This document shows positions 1 to 8,702 of a DNA stretch of 39,737 nucleotides, one piece after another. Location of the stretch: assembly GCA_020442275.1 (NCBI GenBank), contig JAGRKN010000247.1, forward strand, positions 1-39,737. The letters are read 5' to 3'. Source of the DNA: Rhodoblastus sp. (GTDB lineage Bacteria; Pseudomonadota; Alphaproteobacteria; Rhizobiales; Beijerinckiaceae). How positions within the stretch are numbered: the stretch's first letter is position 1; the number at the start of each line of letters is the position of its first letter. A model generated the notes under the pieces. That model made no database searches. It worked only from the letters and a program-made list of their open reading frames with translations, and was not told where the DNA came from. A program made the position numbers and the translations under genes.

Positions 1-25
1 CGATGGGATGTAGACGGCGCTTACC

Positions 26-1045
26 ATGGAAGCGCTGGGCTTTCCCCTGCGCAACGAGGCGACCCTTCAGACGCTCACCGAAGAGGTTATCAAATCAAGC
101 GAGATCGAGGGCGAAATCCTTGATCGCGAGCAGGTGCGCTCCTCGCTTGCGCGCCGGCTCGGCATGGATGTTGGCGGCCTTGCTGCAAGCGACCGCCATG
201 TCGAAGGCGTCGTGGAAATGATCCTCGACGCCACCGAAAAATACGACGCGCCACTGACCGATGAGCGTCTCTTCAGCTGGCATGCAGCCCTGTTTCCGAC
301 CGGGCGCAGCGGCATGCGCAAGATCACGGTCGGCGCCTGGCGCAACGACAAGACGGGGCCAATGCAGGTTGTCTCGGGGCCTATCAGTCGCGAGCGCGTC
401 CATTTTCAAGCACCTCCTGCCAAGCAGCTGAAGAAGGAGATGAAGGCCTTCCTCGCCTGGTACAATGACGGCAAGGCGCTCGACCCCGTTCTCAAAGCTA
501 CCATAGCGCATCTATGGTTCGTGACGATCCATCCGTTCGACGACGGCAACGGGCGCATTGCGCGCGCGATCGCAGATCAGGCGCTGGCGCGCTCGGAACG
601 CTGCGCGCAGCGATTCTACAGCATGTCAGCGCAAATCCGGAAGGAGCGCAAAGCGTATTACGACATGCTGGAGGCGACACAGAAGGGCGACCTCGACATC
701 ACGGAATGGCTTCTCTGGTTTCTTGCCTGCCTCGATCGCGCCTTTGACGGCGCGGAAGCGATCCTGGCCGCAGTGCTCACCAAGGCGCGCTTTTGGGAGA
801 CGCACTCTGCAACGCCGCTCAATCAACGTCAGCGCTTGATGCTCAACCGGTTGCTCGACAGCTTTGAAGGCAAGCTCACATCTTCAAAATGGGCCGCAAT
901 CGCCAAGTGCTCGCAGGACACTGCCGCGCGCGACATCGACGACCTCATCAAGCGCGGCATCTTGACGAAGGATGCCGCCGGCGGGCGCAGCACGAGCTAT
1001 TCGCTCGCGATCGACGCTGACAGGCAAACGTTCCGACAAGGGTGA
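26..1045 (+). CDS. Fic family AMP-transferase-like protein, N-terminus damaged
   Basis: Fic proteins transfer AMP or other phosphate-containing groups to target hydroxyls. The catalytic motif HPFDDGNGRIAR is intact at residues 169-180 counted from the ATG at 26, and SSEIEG at 24-29 fits the [S/T]xxxE[G/N] inhibitory helix of class II Fic proteins. The C-terminal 60 residues look like a winged helix (SQDTAARDIDDLIKRGIL). The full family form begins about 35 residues earlier with a WD motif. Here RWDVDGAY is readable at bases 1-24 in a different frame, and an in-frame TAG at 11-13 precedes the ATG. This fits an out-of-frame deletion of roughly 50 nt. Translation could restart at 26, but no good Shine-Dalgarno is visible there, so this may be a decaying gene. 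It ends 5 nt from the convergent ABC-3C operon. Confidence 0.85.
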   Translation: MEALGFPLRNEATLQTLTEEVIKSSEIEGEILDREQVRSSLARRLGMDVGGLAASDRHVEGVVEMILDATEKYDAPLTDERLFSWHAALFPTGRSGMRKITVGAWRNDKTGPMQVVSGPISRERVHFQAPPAKQLKKEMKAFLAWYNDGKALDPVLKATIAHLWFVTIHPFDDGNGRIARAIADQALARSERCAQRFYSMSAQIRKERKAYYDMLEATQKGDLDITEWLLWFLACLDRAFDGAEAILAAVLTKARFWETHSATPLNQRQRLMLNRLLDSFEGKLTSSKWAAIAKCSQDTAARDIDDLIKRGILTKDAAGGRSTSYSLAIDADRQTFRQG

Positions 1046-1050
1046 ACTAT

Positions 1051-2997
1051 CTACTCGTCGAGCGGCGGCTCGTCATCCTTCTTAAGGTCAACACCGATGC
1101 TGCCGGCAAATGCCAATGTGCGCCGTTGGTGCGTGTAGTGTGGACCGATCACATATTCGTCTTTATCCAGCTTTGGATTGAGCATCGATGTCGTGAAGAT
1201 AATTTGGTGCGGAATCGCAGCCGACGCCGACATTTCCGCTATGATAGCCTGGAAATTATGGCTCCTGTCCTGTTCCATCCCTTTGTCTTCGATATTGTCG
1301 AACAGCACAAATCGAGGATGATAAAACTCACCATCCTGGCATGCGGAAAGAAGCAGCGAGAGAATGGCTGAGTTCTTGACAACCACATTGCTGCTTTCCG
1401 CAAAATTCAGCTCACCATCGACAAGAATGGAATTGTCGCCGAATTGAATCGAAACATTCTGCGCCGTCTTGAATTCGGCCTGCCTGTCCAGATCCTTTTT
1501 CAGAATTTCCTTCGCATTCTCGGAAACCCTGGTCAGGGCTTTCATACGGCGGCGCTGACTTGCCGTCTCAAGGGCTTTCAGCCTGTCCTTCACGCGATTG
1601 AGTTGCTCTTGCAGCGCGGCCTTCTCCTCGCTCAGACGTTCGATCTCCAGCGCACGCTCACGCATGCGGTCCAGTTCCATCTTCTCACGATCGATTTGCC
1701 CGAGGCGCTGGTAGCGTTGCGCAAGATAGCTTTCACGCGGCGACGTACTGCGGTCGTAGCGAACAGCATATTCTGACAGCTGCTCTTCATACGATCTTCG
1801 CGCGCCGCGCATGTCGCGCGCCACTGCAGCGATAGTGTGTCCCTTGTCGTCGAGCAGCTGGCGTGATTCACGTAGCTGGATATCAAGGTCCATCTTGATC
1901 TGAAGATATTTTGAGCGCTCGCGCTCGGCATCGGTCTCGGTGCCACACAGGACGCAATGATATGCGCCGTGATCCGCGGTCAACGGCGCCAAACACGCAG
2001 GGCAGTGTGAAAAATCGATGCTCCCGACAATTTCGGAAGCTTCTTGCGCCTGATGAACCTTCACAGCGAGTTCTTCAAGATACGCAATAAATTTTTGCAA
2101 ATCGACCGTCTCGAGATCGGCAACGTCCCGACGCTCTTCGAGTTCCTCTATCTTTGCCTTCAATTTCCGTACCGCTAGCGCGTGGTCGGAGCGCGCTTTG
2201 ACATATATTGCAACCTCTGCCTGATCGACGATCGCGTCAACATCATCGATTTCGACACTCAATCGCGCATATTCATCTGAAAGCTCCTTCTGCCGCATAT
2301 CGATCACTTCCGTTCGCGTGATAGCGTCAGTGGGGGTGAGCGTCGCAAGTAGCGCAGAAAATCGCTTGTTCTTCTCATCAAATTGCTTGGCGAGCTCACG
2401 CGCTTGCAGCTCGGCTTCATAGAGCTCATAGACGCTCAGACCACACACGAGGTCTCCCACCGCGTCCCGGATTTCACGGGTGTCGAACGACTCATATCTG
2501 AACAGCAGTGCTGACGGAGTTCTCTGATCGGAATAAAGAAGCCTCAGGATTTGATGCATCGTGATGTTGGACGCATTCTGACTCTGGGCCTCCGGGATGC
2601 CCGCCGAGCGAAAAAGAATTTGCGAGAAACTTTCACGGTTTTCCCCTCGGCGGATTGAGAACCGTTCCCATCCATCCAGCCCATGTTTCTCGGCATCCTC
2701 AAACGAACCGAAATACACGTGTATGGGCGTCAGGGCGCGATCAATCTCACGGCGTAATGTCACCACGCCGTTCTTTGTCTCGATCTCCGCCTGAACCTCG
2801 TCGCAGCTGTTCGCCACTGTTTTCCAGTTGTCGAATTCGCCCCCGAGCACATAAAAGATGAAATCCGAGATGGTCGATTTTCCAGAACCGTTCTCGCCGC
2901 GGATGATGTTGACGCCAAGGTGAAAGGTCTGATCGTAGGCAGACCTGCCGCTTTTGACGACCCTCAGCCTCCTCAGATGGAAATGCGCGTGTTTCAT
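1051..2997 (-). CDS. ABC-3C system SMC/Rad50-like ATPase
   Basis: The 648-residue protein starts with KHAHFHLRRLRV and a Walker A GENGSGKST at residues 34-42. A long coiled coil (about 195-500) is interrupted by a zinc-hook-like pair CPAC (332-335) and CVLC (348-351). The C-terminal head carries RFVLFDNIED (562-571) as the Walker B region and a TTSM strand. This is the Rad50/SMC-like layout of the ATPase in ABC-three-component conflict systems. The start at 2997 is chosen because its ATG overlaps the TGA of the upstream gene (ATGA); an ATG 21 codons further upstream would run into that gene. It is the last gene of a three-gene operon. By family knowledge it would sense or assemble on a target and control the effector encoded first. 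The ATPase call is secure; the system call rests on the trio. Confidence 0.85.
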   Translation of the reverse strand: MKHAHFHLRRLRVVKSGRSAYDQTFHLGVNIIRGENGSGKSTISDFIFYVLGGEFDNWKTVANSCDEVQAEIETKNGVVTLRREIDRALTPIHVYFGSFEDAEKHGLDGWERFSIRRGENRESFSQILFRSAGIPEAQSQNASNITMHQILRLLYSDQRTPSALLFRYESFDTREIRDAVGDLVCGLSVYELYEAELQARELAKQFDEKNKRFSALLATLTPTDAITRTEVIDMRQKELSDEYARLSVEIDDVDAIVDQAEVAIYVKARSDHALAVRKLKAKIEELEERRDVADLETVDLQKFIAYLEELAVKVHQAQEASEIVGSIDFSHCPACLAPLTADHGAYHCVLCGTETDAERERSKYLQIKMDLDIQLRESRQLLDDKGHTIAAVARDMRGARRSYEEQLSEYAVRYDRSTSPRESYLAQRYQRLGQIDREKMELDRMRERALEIERLSEEKAALQEQLNRVKDRLKALETASQRRRMKALTRVSENAKEILKKDLDRQAEFKTAQNVSIQFGDNSILVDGELNFAESSNVVVKNSAILSLLLSACQDGEFYHPRFVLFDNIEDKGMEQDRSHNFQAIIAEMSASAAIPHQIIFTTSMLNPKLDKDEYVIGPHYTHQRRTLAFAGSIGVDLKKDDEPPLDE

Positions 2998-3503
2998 TGG
3001 CCAGCCCTCCGCAGGCCAGTGCTGCGACGCAGGCCACCGATCCCATCCGCTCCGGCACAAAATGACCCCGCCAGGAACGCCGTCAGGTCACGCTCGAACG
3101 CTGACAGCAACGGAAGAAATTTGTCGGAGAATATCTCGCCCCCCGCAGCCGAAGGACGAACAAGACCGCCTTCGAGCGCGCTCAGATCGATGAGGCCCTT
3201 GCCGCTCAATGTACGGAACGCTTCGCGTTGGACCTCGGCCATCTTTTGAAACAAGACGGGTGGGGTCGGAAAGCTGACAAACGCCTTTTCTGGCCGCGTT
3301 ACGCCAAGGCCGTTGAATGCCAGCCGCTCCGCACGCGACATATGTGTCATGTGCAACAAAGGTGGATTGGCCAAATAAAAATCGGCGATATATAGCCGCT
3401 CCGGCGATGGCGGAGCGCTGGTATCCCAGATTGCCAACAGGCCCGCCATGCGACGAACGGCGTCGTAGGCGTCCAGCTGGGGATACCACAGCCGCCCGAT
3501 CAT
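2994..3503 (-). CDS. ABC-3C middle component
   Basis: A 169-residue protein lying between an effector with a C-terminal ABC-3C-type domain and an SMC-like ATPase, in the position of the 'middle component' (MC) of ABC-three-component systems. It begins MIGRLWYPQLDAYDAVRRM, a compact alpha-helical start typical of short adaptor proteins, and later has repeated helices (MAEVQREAFRTLSGKGLIDL). The ATG at 3503 overlaps the TGA of the upstream gene by 4 nt (ATGA), and its own TGA overlaps the next ATG the same way. A longer reading frame reaching 3665 exists but would lie inside the upstream gene. No catalytic motif is visible. Its role as bridge between effector and ATPase is inferred from position. 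Confidence 0.7.
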   Translation of the reverse strand: MIGRLWYPQLDAYDAVRRMAGLLAIWDTSAPPSPERLYIADFYLANPPLLHMTHMSRAERLAFNGLGVTRPEKAFVSFPTPPVLFQKMAEVQREAFRTLSGKGLIDLSALEGGLVRPSAAGGEIFSDKFLPLLSAFERDLTAFLAGSFCAGADGIGGLRRSTGLRRAGQ

Positions 3504-4717
3504 GGCGCGTCCCACCGGATGTAGCATTGCTCGGTAAGGAAATAGAGCGCCTGAAGCACTGCCTTGGCGCTTGGTCCAGGACCGCTTCCGTTTGGTTTGC
3601 ACAGCGCGTCGATCACATGCTCTTGCAGCGCGTCCGCAACCTCCTCGTCCGAAGCGTCCTTGCAAATTTTGTCGGAATAGACATGCGTGACAAACCGTTG
3701 CTCGACAGCTGACAAAAGGGCGTCGCTGCGCTGCTTGGCGTCCGTAAAAAGGCCAAGCTTGTTATATTTTTGAGCGAATTGATTTTGGTACGCATTCGCG
3801 AGCTTGTATTCATGCTCGCGGCCCGCGTCGATCAGCTTCTGAAGCAGGTCGCGGCGGTCTGAGTCCGCCGGTGCCTGGTAATCGTCGGCGTCGAACAGAG
3901 CGGCGGCTTGCGTTGCACCCGAGACCATGCCGTTCGTCCACAATCCCTTCAAATGGCGGCACAGCGACAGATAGACGATAGAATCACGATCTTTCGGTTT
4001 ACAGATCGAGAAATGGTCGGCCTCGACCGCGACCGGTCGGATCTGCCCGCATCCAGGGTCCGCGCTTTCGGGCGGCACGACAACAGCGATGTTCTTGGTC
4101 TTCCATTTTTCGTAATACGACACGGCCTTGATGTCGGAGCCTTGGGCGAGATCTCGAAATGCTTGATTAAGGCTCGTCAGATAGCCGCTGTCATTCGATA
4201 GCAGGTCGATGAATTGTGACGAAAGCCGGGGAGCGATCAGCCTGACGGCCGCGGCCAGCGATGCGCCCGTATGTGGCGTTGCTATAAAAGCGACAAGGCG
4301 TGTTTGTGTAGCGATCCGCTGCCAGTCCTTGTCCGCACATTCTTTCGAAACGCGCAGGATCTCTTTGACGAGAATTCCACCAAGGCTGTGACAGACGAAC
4401 GCAATGGGACGCTCGCCAAAATTGTAGGCGGCAAAATGTTCTAGGAAATTGGCGGCGCGTTCGTGGATATTCATCTCCCGCCTTGCCCATTTTTCAAACA
4501 GGCTTGCTGAGTACCCGAGCGCGTACACCGCGATGCCAGGAAATTCGGAGCACAACCATTTCGGCCAGAACTCACCAGAGGAGCCGGCGAGCCACGTCTG
4601 GTAGGGATCGCCTGTCAGACCATGTACGAAAACAACGTCGAGAACGGCGCGCTCCTTGCCGCTGACGTGAATGATTGGTGCGATCTCACTCAAAGCATCA
4701 TTCACTGGCGCCACCAC
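3500..4717 (-). CDS. ABC-3C effector: alpha/beta-hydrolase with C-terminal ABC-3C domain
   Basis: Residues 25-260 form an alpha/beta hydrolase related to the PGAP1/DUF676 lipase-like group: VVFVHGLTG (28-36) supplies the oxyanion-hole strand, CHSLGG (109-114) holds the nucleophile Ser111, FIATPHTGAS follows, and ADHFSICKP (233-241) supplies the likely catalytic His235. Residues about 300-405 are helical and end LTEQCYIRWD, which matches the C-terminal domain found on ABC-three-component effectors. The likely activity is ester or lipid hydrolysis, possibly aimed at membranes when the system fires; the substrate is unknown. The start is GTG at 4717 (a second GTG follows at once), and no strong Shine-Dalgarno is visible, so a few codons are uncertain. 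It is first in a three-gene operon with 4-nt overlaps. Confidence 0.82.
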   Translation of the reverse strand: MVAPVNDALSEIAPIIHVSGKERAVLDVVFVHGLTGDPYQTWLAGSSGEFWPKWLCSEFPGIAVYALGYSASLFEKWARREMNIHERAANFLEHFAAYNFGERPIAFVCHSLGGILVKEILRVSKECADKDWQRIATQTRLVAFIATPHTGASLAAAVRLIAPRLSSQFIDLLSNDSGYLTSLNQAFRDLAQGSDIKAVSYYEKWKTKNIAVVVPPESADPGCGQIRPVAVEADHFSICKPKDRDSIVYLSLCRHLKGLWTNGMVSGATQAAALFDADDYQAPADSDRRDLLQKLIDAGREHEYKLANAYQNQFAQKYNKLGLFTDAKQRSDALLSAVEQRFVTHVYSDKICKDASDEEVADALQEHVIDALCKPNGSGPGPSAKAVLQALYFLTEQCYIRWDAP

Positions 4718-5130
4718 GAAGCATTGCCAGCAGTCGATCCTGACTTGCCGTGGAGAATTCCGAAGTAGCTGCGTTCATTGTTTGCACGTGTGTTGCCTAC
4801 GGGATCGACTCGCATTCGATTATTTAAGCATGCAGAATGCTTCTGTGGAACGAGATATTTCTTCAATTCAGCGGGATTTCTTCTGTTCTCGTCCTATACG
4901 TTTCAATGCTTTTCGACGCGACGCCCCGCGCCAAAGTCTCGATATCGTCGAACGTTTTGCGGATATGGGCGCCTCCCGCCTGCGGCGGGACCGGGCGCTA
5001 TTCGCTGCGCGAACCGGGCCGCCTATGGGCGTCCCGGCCCTGACGGGTGACGATCCCTGGCGCGAAAGCGCGGCGGGCGCTGCGCGCCCCCATTTACGTG
5101 GATCGTTCTAAGGGGCGCCGCCCCTCGCGC
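4718..5130. other. Intergenic region between ABC-3C operon and parB-like gene
   Basis: No gene is supported here. The left part (to about 4910) is relatively AT-rich and must hold the promoter of the minus-strand ABC-3C operon, although I cannot assign convincing -35/-10 boxes. The right part turns abruptly GC-rich and contains local hairpins such as CCCGCC-TGC-GGCGGG at 4976-4990. Short open frames on both strands look like by-products of the high GC. Confidence 0.5.
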
Positions 5131-5302
5131 CCGCAAGGCATCCCGACACGGGCGCGCCGCATCCCCACGTCTCCCCGGCGCTTCGCGCGCGGGGCCCCGC
5201 GTGGGGGCCCCTCGGCGGCCCACATCCGGAGCCTCCTTGCGGTTGCTACCCCGGTCTCGCCGACGGGCAGGGGTTCAGGGCGGGCTTTTCCGCCTGAACC
5301 CC
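5131..5302 (+). promoter_or_regulatory. Structured GC-rich leader of the ParB-domain gene
   Basis: Nested inverted repeats: ccgcaagg (5131-5138) pairs with ccttgcgg (5235-5242); inside it ccccacg (5163-5169) pairs with cgtgggg (5200-5206), ccccg (5173-5177) with cgggg (5190-5194), and the tip is a gcg-cttcg-cgc turn. A second hairpin follows directly before the gene: ggggttcagg (5270-5279) with cctgaacccc (5293-5302). The ribosome site AAGGAG is at about 5308-5313. Two other + strand units in this block have similar leaders (9675-9782 and 10661-10855). Function is not shown by the sequence; attenuation or a single-strand promoter are both possible. Confidence 0.55.
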
Positions 5303-5321
5303 AAGCCCAAGGAGATCGACC

Positions 5322-7151
5322 ATGACAACCCTGATACAGGACATCCCCCTCAACAAACTTGTTCCCGCTGCCTGCAACGTGCGGCGCACGGGCCGCACGA
5401 CCGGCATCGAGGAACTGGCCGCCAGCATTGCCGCGCACGGCCTGTTGCAGAACCTCACCGTGCGGCCTTCCGCCGAAAGCAAAAAAGGCCAGTTCGAAGT
5501 CATCGCCGGAGGCCGTCGCCTCGCAGCGCTGCGGCTCCTCGCCAAGCGCAAATCATGGGCGAAGAATGCGCCCGTGCCCTGTCATGTGGTGACAGACGGC
5601 GCAGCCGAGGAACTCAGCCTCGCTGAAAACGTCATGCAATGCCCCATGCATCCCGCCGACCAGTATCACGCCTTCGCCACGCTTCACCGTGATCACGGCA
5701 TGAATGCCGAGGATATTGCCGCGCGGTTCGGCGTCACCCCCGCCGTCGTGCGCCAGCGTCTCAAGCTCGCCGCCGTCAGCCCGAAACTGATCGAGCTTTA
5801 CCGCACGAGCGAACTCACCCTTGATCAGCTGAGCGCCTTCGCCATCACCGACGATCACCCCCTGCAGGAAAAAGTGTGGGAGGAACTCGGCTGGAATGAT
5901 GGTCGCGAGGCCATTCTCGCCGCGCTCAACCCGCAAGCTGTTCCCACCAGCGACCCGCGCGTGCAATGCGTCGGACTGGAGGCATACGAAGCGGCGGGCG
6001 GAACTATCGCCCGCGATCTGTTCGACGCGGACGATGGCGGCTTCCTGTCGGACCCGCACCTGCTCGACGCGCTGGTGCGCGACAGGCTGCAAACCTACGC
6101 CGATACCGTCACCGCCGAAGGCTGGAAATGGGTGCAGGTCGCACCGCGTTTCGATCATGGCGAAGCCGCCACCATGCGTCGCGTCTATCCGCAACCGGCG
6201 ACGTTGTCCGAAGCACAACAGGCCGAACTGGAGGCGCTGGAGGTCCGCTATACCGAATTGGCCGAAAGCGAAGTAGATGAGACAGCCGCCACGCTTGCGG
6301 AGCTGGAAGCGCAAATCGCCGCCCTCACAGGCGAAGATGTGTACGCGGCCGAGACGCTGGCCAAGGCTGGTGCAATCGTCACGCTCAATTATGACGGAAA
6401 GCCCCGCATCGAACGCGGCTTCATCCGTCCCGAAGATGACGACCGCCCCTCACGGCGCAAGGCGAAGGCTGCAAGCGGCGAGGCGACGGACGAGGGCCAA
6501 CAAGCCGCGACTCTACCCGACAGACTGGTCGCGGAATTGACCAGCTATCGCACGGCGGCGCTCGGCAATGAATTGGCGCTCAATGCCGATCTCGCCTTGA
6601 CCGCGACCGTTCATGCGCTGGCGGCGGCGACCTTCTTTCCATATGCCGACAAGGCGACCTGCCTGCAACTTGCGCCGCGCCACACCTATCTGGCCCGCCA
6701 TGCATCCGGCATCGATGAGACACCCGCCATGCAGGCCATTGCCGCGCGGCAGGAAGATTGGGCCAAGCGCATGCCCGAAAACGTCAACGGTCTGTGGGCT
6801 TTCGTCGCGGAACTGTCGGGCGACGACCGTCTCGCGCTGCTGGCCCATTGTATCGGCCTGACCGTCGATGCGGTGCGCGTGAAGCAGGGCGCAGACGATG
6901 ACCGTCTTGCGCATGCGGACACGCTGGCCAAGGCGCTCCCCCTCGACATGCGGGGCTACTGGACGGCGACGGCGGAGAGTTATTTCGGGCGGGTTACCAA
7001 GGAGCGCATCCTTGAAGCGGTGCGGGAAGGGGGCACGCCCCAAGCGGCCGAGAACCTCGCCAACCTCAAGAAGGCCGCGATGGCGACCGCCGCCGCCGAC
7101 CGTCTTGCCGGTTCTGGCTGGTTGCCGCCGTTGTTGCGCAATGCCGCGTAG
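5322..7151 (+). CDS. ParB/Spo0J-family domain protein (plasmid/ICE type, 609 aa)
   Basis: Residues 5-110 are a ParB N-terminal domain: LVPAACNVRRTG, ELAASIAAHGLLQNLTVR, and the GGRRLAALRLL motif at 63-73, followed by LSLAENVMQCPMHPADQ, the degenerate counterpart of the ENxxR motif. Residues about 125-175 are the helix-turn-helix (AEDIAARFGVTPAVVRQRLKLA). The remaining 430 residues are a long extension seen in ParB-like proteins of alphaproteobacterial plasmids and integrative elements, much longer than chromosomal ParB (about 300). No ParA partner is present, so classical partition is doubtful; a role soon after DNA entry or in element maintenance is inference. The start has a good Shine-Dalgarno (AAGGAG). 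The gene has a structured leader and ends in a terminator. A broken copy of its 3' end lies at 9267-9422. Confidence 0.88.
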   Translation: MTTLIQDIPLNKLVPAACNVRRTGRTTGIEELAASIAAHGLLQNLTVRPSAESKKGQFEVIAGGRRLAALRLLAKRKSWAKNAPVPCHVVTDGAAEELSLAENVMQCPMHPADQYHAFATLHRDHGMNAEDIAARFGVTPAVVRQRLKLAAVSPKLIELYRTSELTLDQLSAFAITDDHPLQEKVWEELGWNDGREAILAALNPQAVPTSDPRVQCVGLEAYEAAGGTIARDLFDADDGGFLSDPHLLDALVRDRLQTYADTVTAEGWKWVQVAPRFDHGEAATMRRVYPQPATLSEAQQAELEALEVRYTELAESEVDETAATLAELEAQIAALTGEDVYAAETLAKAGAIVTLNYDGKPRIERGFIRPEDDDRPSRRKAKAASGEATDEGQQAATLPDRLVAELTSYRTAALGNELALNADLALTATVHALAAATFFPYADKATCLQLAPRHTYLARHASGIDETPAMQAIAARQEDWAKRMPENVNGLWAFVAELSGDDRLALLAHCIGLTVDAVRVKQGADDDRLAHADTLAKALPLDMRGYWTATAESYFGRVTKERILEAVREGGTPQAAENLANLKKAAMATAAADRLAGSGWLPPLLRNAA

Positions 7152-7175
7152 CAAAACGCATGCGCCAATCACGCG

Positions 7176-7199
7176 ACGGGAGGCATACGCCTCCCGTTT
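7176..7199 (+). terminator. Rho-independent terminator after ParB-domain gene
   Basis: Perfect 9-bp stem, acgggaggc (7176-7184) with gcctcccgt (7189-7197), loop atac, followed by TTT. It lies 24 nt after the stop codon. A degenerate copy follows the parB remnant near 9445-9466. Confidence 0.7.
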
Positions 7200-7267
7200 G
7201 CGCGGCCTGTACGATATGCGATCGGCCGACACTGTCGGCAATCACGTTTCGACGCCGCACGCCCGGG

Positions 7268-7615
7268 TCACGTTGAGCGGCCGGGAAGTAGCTTTCCGAG
7301 GAGAGCAAGGGCTCCCCCGACCATTTGCGCGACACGCACCCATAGGCCATCGGCACGCCCGCCCTTGGTCGGATGCGGCAAGTTGCTGTACTCGACTTCA
7401 TCCTCGGACTCGTAACGCGCGCCGCCGAACGAGAACTTGCGCTTCTTCTTGCTCTTGAAATTCCTAGTGCGCCTGTTCACAGGTTTCTCGTCGGCAGATG
7501 CCCCGGCCTCGGCGGGCGCAGGCGCGAGATCATAGCCGGGATTGCCAAGTCCGACGTCTTGGCGCACAAGAGCGCCAGACGTCGACATCTCCTGATTCGG
7601 TTGTATCTGGATCAT
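7268..7615 (-). CDS. Hypothetical protein with C-terminal hydrophobic helix
   Basis: A 115-residue protein I do not recognise. The start MIQIQPNQEM at 7615 is chosen because GAGGTG lies 5 nt upstream of the ATG; a longer frame to 7666 lacks such a site. The middle is basic (NRRTRNFKSKKKRKFSFGG, a nucleic-acid-binding look) and the C-terminus holds a hydrophobic stretch (VAQMVGGALALLGKLLPG), possibly a membrane anchor or amphipathic helix. It is convergent with the ParB-domain gene and separated from it by the terminator. Similar short ORFs can arise by chance in GC-rich DNA, but the good ribosome site and the low-GC codons in the first half favour a real gene. Confidence 0.5.
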   Translation of the reverse strand: MIQIQPNQEMSTSGALVRQDVGLGNPGYDLAPAPAEAGASADEKPVNRRTRNFKSKKKRKFSFGGARYESEDEVEYSNLPHPTKGGRADGLWVRVAQMVGGALALLGKLLPGRST

Positions 7616-7940
7616 TGACGCACCTCGTAGAGAGGGCGTGTCGCGTCGGTGTTCAGCGTGGATCAAGCTCCGTCACTGAACGTACTTCCTGCGTTACGCC
7701 ACCCAGTCCCTGTTACACTTTGTTGTTCGTACGTCGCGTTATAGCGACGCCTCTCGATACAGGGCACGAAGGCGATTTGAATCAAGACTAGCTCAGCTCA
7801 TGATTCAAAAATTCACGGGTTCAAATCCTTGAAGACGAACTTGGGGACATACCCCATGTACCCGTTGAACGGGTTCAAGACCTAGTGTCAGTTGGTGATG
7901 CTGGTCTTATCGCCTCAAATGATTCGGGTCGCAGCGCCAA

Positions 7941-8702
7941 ATGCAAACTTTTCTTCGGTTGGTTGATGTCGGTCGCGATATTGATCTGACCTACTTCGCA
8001 AAGGCTTTCGCGCCGTATGAGCGAGGCTACGTAAGCGGCGCGAAGGAGCTGCTAAGCCTCTTTGCCTTGGCGCACCCCAAAGGCTATTCCCGTGAGGCTA
8101 TGGCCTCCGTTATCGCCGGATGGCACGAAATTGCTGTCGTTGAAGTCCCAGATGACTGGAAGCGACTGTTCAAAGCCGATGCGCATTGGGACATGGTGAA
8201 GCCACAAGACATTGTCAGAGCCTGCGCCGGGCACTTGGTCCGGTTCGATCGGGCTTGCCAGACTATAAAGGCTTTGGAGTTGGCCTTTCGTCATTCTGCA
8301 AGGCCCGGGCTGGCGCAAATCGATGTCGCCAAATTCCTTCGTATCAGACCCGCGATCTATTCATTCGTCGCCCAGGAGCCGCGCGCTTGGCTGCATGGCC
8401 CGAACAATTGTACCGACCCACTAGTGAAGGAGCTGAGCGGCGGCCGCTCGGAGGCGACCGAGCGCAAAGCCAAAAAATTTCTGAGGGAAGCGGCAGCCGG
8501 TGGAGCCATGACGCTCACGAACGCCACGCGCATCCAGTCATTTCTGCGAGACGCCGGTGTCGACAACGCCGCCTTCAAGCCGATTGAAAACAGAAACGTG
8601 AAGTCGTGTTCACACGAGTCCTGCTTCGTGCATCTCTCCGCGGAACTCGTCAGCAACCTTGATACCGACTATGCGGCCGGCCAAGCGACTGGACTGACTT
8701 AA
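7941..8702 (+). CDS. Hypothetical protein, start uncertain
   Basis: A 253-residue protein without a domain I recognise. It is mostly alpha-helical with charged and aromatic residues well spread (FAKAFAPYERGYVSGAKELLSLFALAHPKGYSREAM, read in pieces), unlike a chance frame. No Shine-Dalgarno precedes the ATG at 7941. A second open frame (7804-7986) overlaps the start and reads like protein (ILEDELGDIPHVPVERVQDL), so the true N-terminus may have been lost by a frameshift. Its TAA (8700-8702) overlaps the stop of the convergent gene at 8699. Upstream, 7667-7803 is a mixed-composition intergenic stretch. Function unknown. Confidence 0.55.
   Translation: MQTFLRLVDVGRDIDLTYFAKAFAPYERGYVSGAKELLSLFALAHPKGYSREAMASVIAGWHEIAVVEVPDDWKRLFKADAHWDMVKPQDIVRACAGHLVRFDRACQTIKALELAFRHSARPGLAQIDVAKFLRIRPAIYSFVAQEPRAWLHGPNNCTDPLVKELSGGRSEATERKAKKFLREAAAGGAMTLTNATRIQSFLRDAGVDNAAFKPIENRNVKSCSHESCFVHLSAELVSNLDTDYAAGQATGLT

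Noticed and set aside
7785..7835. tRNA-like elements (tagctcagct and gggttcaaatcc)
   Set aside because: D-arm-like and T-arm-like words are only about 30 nt apart, too close for a tRNA, and there is no acceptor stem. It could be a decayed tRNA or attachment remnant, but I cannot support it.
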